DNA of 64,000 nucleotides, from positions 496,001 to 560,000 of the forward strand of contig CP012820.1 in the NCBI GenBank assembly GCA_001936135.1, read 5' to 3'. Below, piece after piece: positions 58,440-64,000 of this stretch (position 1 is its first letter; each line of letters begins with the position of its first letter). The notes under the pieces were generated by a model that saw nothing but the letters and a program-made list of their open reading frames with translations, searched no databases and had not been told where the DNA came from. The position numbers and the translations under genes are program-made. This DNA comes from Saccharomycopsis fibuligera x Saccharomycopsis cf. fibuligera. Its lineage: Eukaryota; Ascomycota; Saccharomycetes; Ascoideales; Saccharomycopsidaceae.

Positions 58440-60818
58440 TTAGCATCTGATCGCTAGCTTTGATATTATTCTTAATGTCTTAAACTTGAATAGCCGCTTG
58501 TAAGAGAAGCCCCTAGCATAATTACCGAGTAATTTCGTACCAATATAGTGAGTCCTAAATATCTTGTTTTGTTTAATCCTAGACCACGTAGAGAAATGTT
58601 TGACCTGACTTCCACACCCACCTTCATAAATCTTTGGAATTTTCAAATTAAATGGCAGCGGTTTCCTATCCAAAACTTTTCCAATACTTTGCACAGCTTT
58701 CACGTCAAACAGAGGTTGCTGAAGAGCAAAAGTGTTTGCAATTTCATCAGACAATGCAGGAAGTTCGCCCTGCTCGTTTTGCATACATATGTACAAATAC
58801 AACCTTGCCCTAGTGATGGCAACATAAAATAATCGATTTAAATGAGCACTTGTCTCTGTAGAGCTAATCGCCTTGTCAAATAGTATGTCAAATTGCAGCT
58901 TCTCTCCAAGAATAAACACAATTGGATATTCTAAACCTTTTGCAGCATGCACTGTAGATATATGGACATAATCTGAGTCCATGACAGCAGTATGTTTGTT
59001 ATTTTCTTTCTTAGTTGTAACAGAATGAATTGTGTCAATGCTCTTTACTTCTGGATTGATTTGCTTCTCATTATAACTGGAAATAAACCACAGTAGCAAA
59101 GATTCATCTTTTCTGGTAATAGCAGCCCTTGTTAAACTCTCATAGAAATCCTGTAAAATACTGGCTAATTCTTGGCGACAATTTTGTTTTTTAACATCAA
59201 CATTGAATAGTTTCGTGTACGAGTTAGTCTCTGTCAAAAAATTGAAAATATCTTCCAATATATAATTTGGATCATTTGCAAGATTGCTGTTTTGAGAATC
59301 TTTATAAAATTTAATTCGTTTTTCCGCCTCCTTCACGAACTTCCGAATAATTTTCCTTTGTTCCAATGTTTGCAAATATTGCCAAACCGTGATATTCATA
59401 GCAATTGATTTTTTAATAATATCATTGATAACTTGCGGTCCAATTCGATGCACAGAAAGCAAACAAGATAATACCGAAAACTCATTAGTATTAGGATCCT
59501 CAAACATCTTTAAAATGTCAATCAAATGCACTGCCGAAGTTAGCATCCATGCAGGAAGAGATGTATTTTTGCGAGTCTTGATACCGTAAAAGTCAGCAGC
59601 TACTTTGAATTTACTCAAGCCAGCATTAGATCTGCTAAGCACTGCAATATCACTTGGTTTTACAATTCTTTCACATTTTTGTAGTATTTTCTTGATTTCA
59701 TGGCACACAAAATCGTGCTCAGAATAAGTCAGATCAAAGACTTTTATTATTGGTGGCGGAGCAAATTGATCATTATCATTCATATCATCGCTGTTGTCAA
59801 ATTCATAATTTTGTAATCGCATTGGAGTGAAGTTATTGCTAAATTGAACTAAAGATTTTGTGGATCTGAAGCAGCATGTCAAGGCAGTTTCATGTATTTT
59901 TTTTGCAGAGTTCGGCTCCAAAAATTGTGTCATTGATTCATGGACTTCGTGTGATCCCAAGAAGCCATATATGCTTTGCGTAGGATCACCAGCAACAGTA
60001 ATATGGCAATTACTGTTGAATAAAGCTTTTATTAAGGGAAACAACTTTGGAGTTATGTCCTGAAACTCGTCAATAAAAATCACTTTGTAGTTATTGTTTA
60101 CGATTTCAGGGTTTGTTTTGAGCATACTAACAAAGTGAAACATTATGTCATTAAATGTTACCAAACCCGATGAATTCAATTTGCGTATAATTTGCTTAAA
60201 CTGAGAATTGTTCAAAGTGAATCTTTTTGATTCCTTTGACGGTTGCCGCTTCAAAACTAATGGTTCGTTCCTCATTCGATATTGCTCAACAAGTGCATCT
60301 ATGTTTATATCTTTTTTAAAAGCATCGGTCAACTTTAGCTCGTCAAAAAGTTCTTCCACAATAAACTCATCAATCCCCTTCTGACTAATCATATTGGATA
60401 TTGTCTTCCAGCACACTTTATCAATAATATGAAACTTGTTTCCAGGCAGAGCTTCATTTAATGCTTTGTTGGCAAAACCATGAAATGTGCTGATATGTAC
60501 TTCTTCACTTATCCCACTACCATTGCCATTTGCCTCCATGATTGCCTTCAATTTAGATCTTATATTATGGACGGACATATTCGTCAACGACAAGACAAGG
60601 ATTTCTGACGGTTTGATTCCTTGACTTAGTAAATGTGCAATTCTATACACTAGTGCTTGTGTTTTCCCACACCCAGGACCTGCTACTATGGAGTTGATCT
60701 TGTTGGGATCTGTATCAAACAATATTGCGGTTTTCTGCTGTTCCGTGACATTAGCTTCCGTTGAAATGTATTCCTGGCGGACACTATCATCCTTCTTTTC
60801 TTGATTTACTCTAATCAT
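58440..60818 (-). CDS. HMI1: Mitochondrial 3'-5' DNA helicase Hmi1
   Basis: This 792-residue UvrD/Rep-type superfamily 1 helicase has Walker A at residues 47-53 (GPGCGKT) and motif Ia in LSLTNMSVHNI. ISTFHGFANKAL follows. Walker B is IFIDEFQDI near 249 and motif III is AGDPTQSIYGF. Motif IV/V parts include YVHISTVHAAKGLEYPIVF, and motif VI is LFYVAITRARLYLYI. The last 50 residues are basic and free of acidic residues (KRLFKFKTLRIISKLAIRC at the end). Yeast Hmi1, needed to keep mitochondrial DNA, is known for a cleavable targeting signal at its C-terminus rather than the N-terminus, and this tail looks the same. No N-terminal presequence is seen. Srs2 is the alternative, but it is longer (about 1170) and nuclear. 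The gene is divergent from RFC4. Confidence 0.87.
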   Translation of the reverse strand: MIRVNQEKKDDSVRQEYISTEANVTEQQKTAILFDTDPNKINSIVAGPGCGKTQALVYRIAHLLSQGIKPSEILVLSLTNMSVHNIRSKLKAIMEANGNGSGISEEVHISTFHGFANKALNEALPGNKFHIIDKVCWKTISNMISQKGIDEFIVEELFDELKLTDAFKKDINIDALVEQYRMRNEPLVLKRQPSKESKRFTLNNSQFKQIIRKLNSSGLVTFNDIMFHFVSMLKTNPEIVNNNYKVIFIDEFQDITPKLFPLIKALFNSNCHITVAGDPTQSIYGFLGSHEVHESMTQFLEPNSAKKIHETALTCCFRSTKSLVQFSNNFTPMRLQNYEFDNSDDMNDNDQFAPPPIIKVFDLTYSEHDFVCHEIKKILQKCERIVKPSDIAVLSRSNAGLSKFKVAADFYGIKTRKNTSLPAWMLTSAVHLIDILKMFEDPNTNEFSVLSCLLSVHRIGPQVINDIIKKSIAMNITVWQYLQTLEQRKIIRKFVKEAEKRIKFYKDSQNSNLANDPNYILEDIFNFLTETNSYTKLFNVDVKKQNCRQELASILQDFYESLTRAAITRKDESLLLWFISSYNEKQINPEVKSIDTIHSVTTKKENNKHTAVMDSDYVHISTVHAAKGLEYPIVFILGEKLQFDILFDKAISSTETSAHLNRLFYVAITRARLYLYICMQNEQGELPALSDEIANTFALQQPLFDVKAVQSIGKVLDRKPLPFNLKIPKIYEGGCGSQVKHFSTWSRIKQNKIFRTHYIGTKLLGNYARGFSYKRLFKFKTLRIISKLAIRC

Positions 60819-61110
60819 GAACGACTAATGAAAATAAAGCATACTTGTTTATAATGTACCATTGATCAACTCTTCGTCATGTTCGCGAGGCTGTCAGAGG
60901 CACTTGCTATTAACCTGCGTTAACAAATAATTCTGATGGCGCGCGTGACTTAAAATTTTGATTTTTTTTCCAATTATCGCGTTAATTGCAGCAAAGCCGC
61001 GAACTCAAAAATTCTAACTGTTGAATATATGCAAACAATAACAGACTCAAGCTATTATTCCAAACATATTCACCTTCATAAGCACCATATTATAAACAAA
61101 TACAAACATT
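60819..61110. promoter_or_regulatory. Divergent HMI1/RFC4 promoter
   Basis: A compact 292-bp shared promoter with GC-rich cores GGCGCGCGTG near 60938-60947 and TCGCGTTA near 60977. These resemble, but do not exactly match, MCB elements. Confidence 0.4.
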
Positions 61111-62082
61111 ATGAGCGCACCACCTTTAAAGCTAGAACTACCGTGGGTGGAAAAGTATCGTCCCAAGGTTCTTAAGGACGTGGTCGGCAATACTGAAACT
61201 ATTGAAAGATTAAAAGTCATCGCTGAAGATGGTAACATGCCACATTTGATCATATCGGGCCTCCCAGGTATAGGTAAAACAACATCTATCCATTGTCTTG
61301 CCAGAGAGCTTTTGGGATCCTCTTATGGTGAAGCAACGCTAGAATTGAATGCATCGGATGACAGAGGCATTGATGTGGTGAGAAATAAGATTAAGCAGTT
61401 TGCTCAAAAGAAAGCACAATTGCCTCCAGGAAGACACAAGATAATCATTTTGGATGAAGCTGATTCAATGACTCCAGGTGCTCAGCAAGCACTTAGACGT
61501 ACCATGGAAATATACTCAAACACTACAAGATTTGCCTTTGCTTGTAATCAGTCCAACAAAATCATTGAACCATTACAATCGAGATGTGCCATTTTGAGAT
61601 ACAGCAAGATAGCTGATGACGAAGTATTAAAGAGATTACTAGAAATCATTGAGACAGAAAAAGTGAATTTTTCGAATGATGGTCTTGAAGCATTGATTTT
61701 TACCGCTGAAGGGGATATGAGACAAGCTATCAACAATTTGCAGAGTACTGTGTCAGGGTTTGGCTTTGTTAATGGCGAGAATGTATTCAAAGTGGTGGAT
61801 CAGCCACATCCGTTGGTAGTGAAACAAATGTTGGTGCACGCACACAATAAAGATATTGATGAGAGTTTGAAACACTTGAATGTATTGCGGGAGAAAGGAT
61901 ACTCCGCAATTGATATTGTTACCACAAGTTTCAGAGTAATTAAATCGTTGTTCGAAATTAACGAAGACAAACGTTTAGATATTATCAGGGAAATTGGGAT
62001 TGCTCATATGAGAGTGCTTGAGGGCGTTTCTACATATTTGCAGATTGCTGGATTACTAGCTAGAATAAGTGCTTTGGGTTAG
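61111..62082 (+). CDS. RFC4: Replication factor C subunit 4
   Basis: This 323-residue AAA+ clamp-loader subunit loads PCNA at primer ends during replication and repair, and also serves in alternative Rad24, Ctf18 and Elg1 loaders. [18 protein letters not shown] (10-27) is the RFC box II region. Walker A GLPGIGKT is at 50-57. Walker B LDEAD is at 114-118. The SRC arginine-finger motif is at 157-159. The C-terminal collar helices run from about 225. The length is exactly that of yeast Rfc4 (323). The stretches [19 protein letters not shown] and [18 protein letters not shown] set it apart from the Rfc2, Rfc3 and Rfc5 paralogues. Leucine codons avoid CTG. Confidence 0.97.
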   Translation: MSAPPLKLELPWVEKYRPKVLKDVVGNTETIERLKVIAEDGNMPHLIISGLPGIGKTTSIHCLARELLGSSYGEATLELNASDDRGIDVVRNKIKQFAQKKAQLPPGRHKIIILDEADSMTPGAQQALRRTMEIYSNTTRFAFACNQSNKIIEPLQSRCAILRYSKIADDEVLKRLLEIIETEKVNFSNDGLEALIFTAEGDMRQAINNLQSTVSGFGFVNGENVFKVVDQPHPLVVKQMLVHAHNKDIDESLKHLNVLREKGYSAIDIVTTSFRVIKSLFEINEDKRLDIIREIGIAHMRVLEGVSTYLQIAGLLARISALG

Positions 62083-62544
62083 ACATTAATCGTTAAATAT
62101 ATTTACTGAATGACAGTGTGTGATGTTTAAGCAGCTCTACGTAGTCTTTGGAAATGCCACTATTGCAAATATTCAGAAAGCTTACTCTGGCCTTATAATA
62201 AGGAATATCACACAGATACGAAACACGAGAGTGTTTTGGTTGTAGTGTTGGCTATTGTAGTTGAAGTACGTCTTTAATATGGTGTCGAGATGTGGTGTTG
62301 GGATGCATAAACGCGTTCAAATTGAATTTTTTTCTGTTTTTCTACCTTGAAATTTTACGCGTCCCGAACTCATCGCGGTGATCTCAGAGGCCTCAGATCT
62401 CCTTTCGTTATTTTGTTTTCACATTCTGGTCCAGCATAGCTATTATATTGCACTACTTTCTATCATCATCCATACACTATTTAATCATAGTAGAAAGTCC
62501 TGTCACTTTTTTTTCCTGGTTCTTCTTCTATACCCAATATCGCT
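62083..62544. other. RFC4-MSH2 intergenic region
   Basis: 3' flank of RFC4 and promoter of MSH2, in tandem. Two MCB elements are listed separately. No gene is visible. The frame at 62378 opens with GTG and runs into MSH2 in another frame. Confidence 0.6.
62311..62362 (+). promoter_or_regulatory. Two MCB elements (ACGCGT) upstream of MSH2
   Basis: Perfect ACGCGT hexamers at 62311-62316 and 62357-62362, about 230 and 185 bp before the MSH2 ATG. MBF-type factors bind ACGCGT and switch on replication and repair genes at G1/S, and yeast mismatch-repair genes are known to be cell-cycle regulated. The spacing and number support real function. Confidence 0.65.
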
Positions 62545-64000
62545 ATGTCAAGCGCCAAAATCGAATTGAAGTTTACAGATAACAGCGAGCAAAACGGTTT
62601 TTACCAAAAATTCGCAACTCTTGAGGAAAAACCTTTTGAAACCCTTAGAGTTGCGGATAAAGGTGATTACTATACTGTCCTTGGTGACGATGCTTTGCTA
62701 GTTGCTGAAAACATTTATAAGACGAGATCAGTCATCAAGGAAAACAATGACATCCCATATGTTGCAATATCTCAGCAGGTGTTCTCCATGTTGATTAAAA
62801 ATTTTGTGATTGATCAAGGTTACAAGATTGAGTTGTATGATAAAACATGGAATTTATTGAAAAACATAAGCCCTGGGAATCTTCAAGATATTGAAGACTT
62901 GGTCTCGTACTCTGCAGAAGACTTGACCTCTAACCATGTAATGGGCGCCATCAAAGTGGTCGATAAAACAGATGGCAAATATATTGGTTTATCATATGTT
63001 GACAATAACTCCAAAATTATCGGATACACGGAGTTTATTGATAACGATCTCTTTTCCAACTTAGAATCTGCATTGATTCAGTTAAATGTCAAAGAATGCT
63101 TGCTCTCTGGTCTAACGGAGGACAACTTAAGAAAAGACCCAATGTTGGGCAAGCTTATTCAGGTAATCAAAAGGTGTGAAGTTAGAATTACCGATGTCAA
63201 AGCTAGCAGCTATAATACCAAAGATATTGAGCAGGACCTTAATAAACTTTTAACTGAAGAATCTCACATGATTTTTGCAACTCCTGAAGTTCAAGCCAAG
63301 ACATTGGCATTGGGCTCCATTGCTGCTTTAATCTATTACTTAAATCTTTTGAATGATGAATCAGGATATGGCGCTTATGAATTGAAGTCGTATATTTTGG
63401 ATAAGTACATGAAACTTGACTTATCTGCTGTCAAAGCTTTGAACTTATTTCCATCGCCAAAAGATCAAAATACCAAAAATGGAAGCATTTTTGGGATTTT
63501 GAATCATTGCAAGTCTGCTGAAGGTACTAGATTATTGTCTCAGTGGATAAAACAGCCATTGACTAATGTGGATGAAATATTAGAAAGACATTTATTGGTT
63601 GGATTTTTGATGGAAGATGCCCAAACCAGAAAAGGTCTTCAAGAAGACGTGTTGAGATATATTCCAGATATCAGAAGATTAACTAGAAAATTACTAAGAG
63701 AGAAAGCTTCTCTAGAGGATGTAGTGCGCATATATCAACTTGTGTTAAAACTTCCTGACTTAATCAATATTTTGACATTGGCAGATGAAAGCTTGAAAGG
63801 ACAAGACTTTGAGTTCATTAACCCTGAATCTGATGAATTGCAAAAATTACAATCAATTCTTCAGAAAAAATGGGCTGAACCTGCAAAAGAATACATTAAT
63901 CGTTTATACAAACTTCAAGAATTGGTCGAGAGCACCGTGGATTTGGCTGCTTTAGACAACCATGAGTACCTTATCAATCCAGAATATAATCAGGATTTGA
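62545..64000 (+). CDS. MSH2: DNA mismatch-repair protein Msh2 (5' part, runs off the window)
   Basis: The first 485 codons are present; the gene continues past the right edge with no stop. The N-terminus (IELKFTDNSEQNGFYQKF, then VADKGDYYTVLGDDALLVAENIYKTRSV) matches yeast Msh2 in the mismatch-binding domain I. Domain II follows at about 125-260. The lever region begins near residue 300 with the typical LNLFPSPKD and SIFGILNHCKSAEGTRLL. The ATPase domain lies beyond the window. Msh2 pairs with Msh6 or Msh3 to find base mismatches and small loops. The start ATG at 62545 agrees with the yeast start. No intron is seen in this part. Confidence 0.95.
   Translation, partial: MSSAKIELKFTDNSEQNGFYQKFATLEEKPFETLRVADKGDYYTVLGDDALLVAENIYKTRSVIKENNDIPYVAISQQVFSMLIKNFVIDQGYKIELYDKTWNLLKNISPGNLQDIEDLVSYSAEDLTSNHVMGAIKVVDKTDGKYIGLSYVDNNSKIIGYTEFIDNDLFSNLESALIQLNVKECLLSGLTEDNLRKDPMLGKLIQVIKRCEVRITDVKASSYNTKDIEQDLNKLLTEESHMIFATPEVQAKTLALGSIAALIYYLNLLNDESGYGAYELKSYILDKYMKLDLSAVKALNLFPSPKDQNTKNGSIFGILNHCKSAEGTRLLSQWIKQPLTNVDEILERHLLVGFLMEDAQTRKGLQEDVLRYIPDIRRLTRKLLREKASLEDVVRIYQLVLKLPDLINILTLADESLKGQDFEFINPESDELQKLQSILQKKWAEPAKEYINRLYKLQELVESTVDLAALDNHEYLINPEYNQDL

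Overview
This is a nuclear window from an ascomycete yeast, almost certainly of the CUG-Ser1 clade (Candida/Lodderomyces relatives). The reasons are the single-copy Saccharomycotina-type genes, short introns with GTATGT or GTACGT donors and TACTAAC/CTAAC branch sites, long asparagine- and serine-rich insertions, and leucine written as CTC or TTG rather than CTG in the parts I read, even in very GC-rich genes. The unusually large low-complexity insertions (a 1905-residue PPS1-like phosphatase, a 1391-residue LEU3-like factor, a 307-residue DHFR) suggest something close to Lodderomyces, but that is a guess. I see no transposon, virus-like element, CRISPR array or rRNA.

Left part, 1-25.6 kb: an ARN/SIT1-type siderophore transporter, a small unknown membrane protein, a ZTA1-type quinone reductase, a LEU3-type zinc-cluster regulator with a 29-copy AAT tract, a tRNA-Ala(AGC), a general amino acid permease, a cytosolic-type aldehyde dehydrogenase, an intact VRL1-type VPS9/ankyrin/PX protein, and the SGT2 co-chaperone.

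Middle, 26-44 kb: a ZRT1-type zinc transporter with a candidate zinc-response element, an RRM-like protein, a 6-phosphofructo-2-kinase-like protein (YLR345W type), the PPS1-like phosphatase, DHFR divergent from a spliced POC4-type proteasome assembly chaperone, and a PRKRIP1 (DUF1168) protein.

Right part, 44-64 kb: a two-exon RCR-type membrane protein, then a GC-rich island (about 45-53.8 kb) holding a secreted-looking ureohydrolase, an RSN1/CSC1 channel-like protein and TRM10. Base composition then drops back abruptly. A five-exon coiled-coil gene follows, then a run of nucleic-acid maintenance genes: POP3, HMI1, RFC4 and the 5' part of MSH2, whose promoter carries two MCB (ACGCGT) elements.

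Three genes (the RCR-type gene, POC4 and the coiled-coil gene) can only be annotated with splicing. Starts were set to the first in-frame ATG. Several longer open frames begin only at TTG or GTG, and those extensions were dropped. Genes are single units with their own intergenic regions. I see no operon-like organisation.
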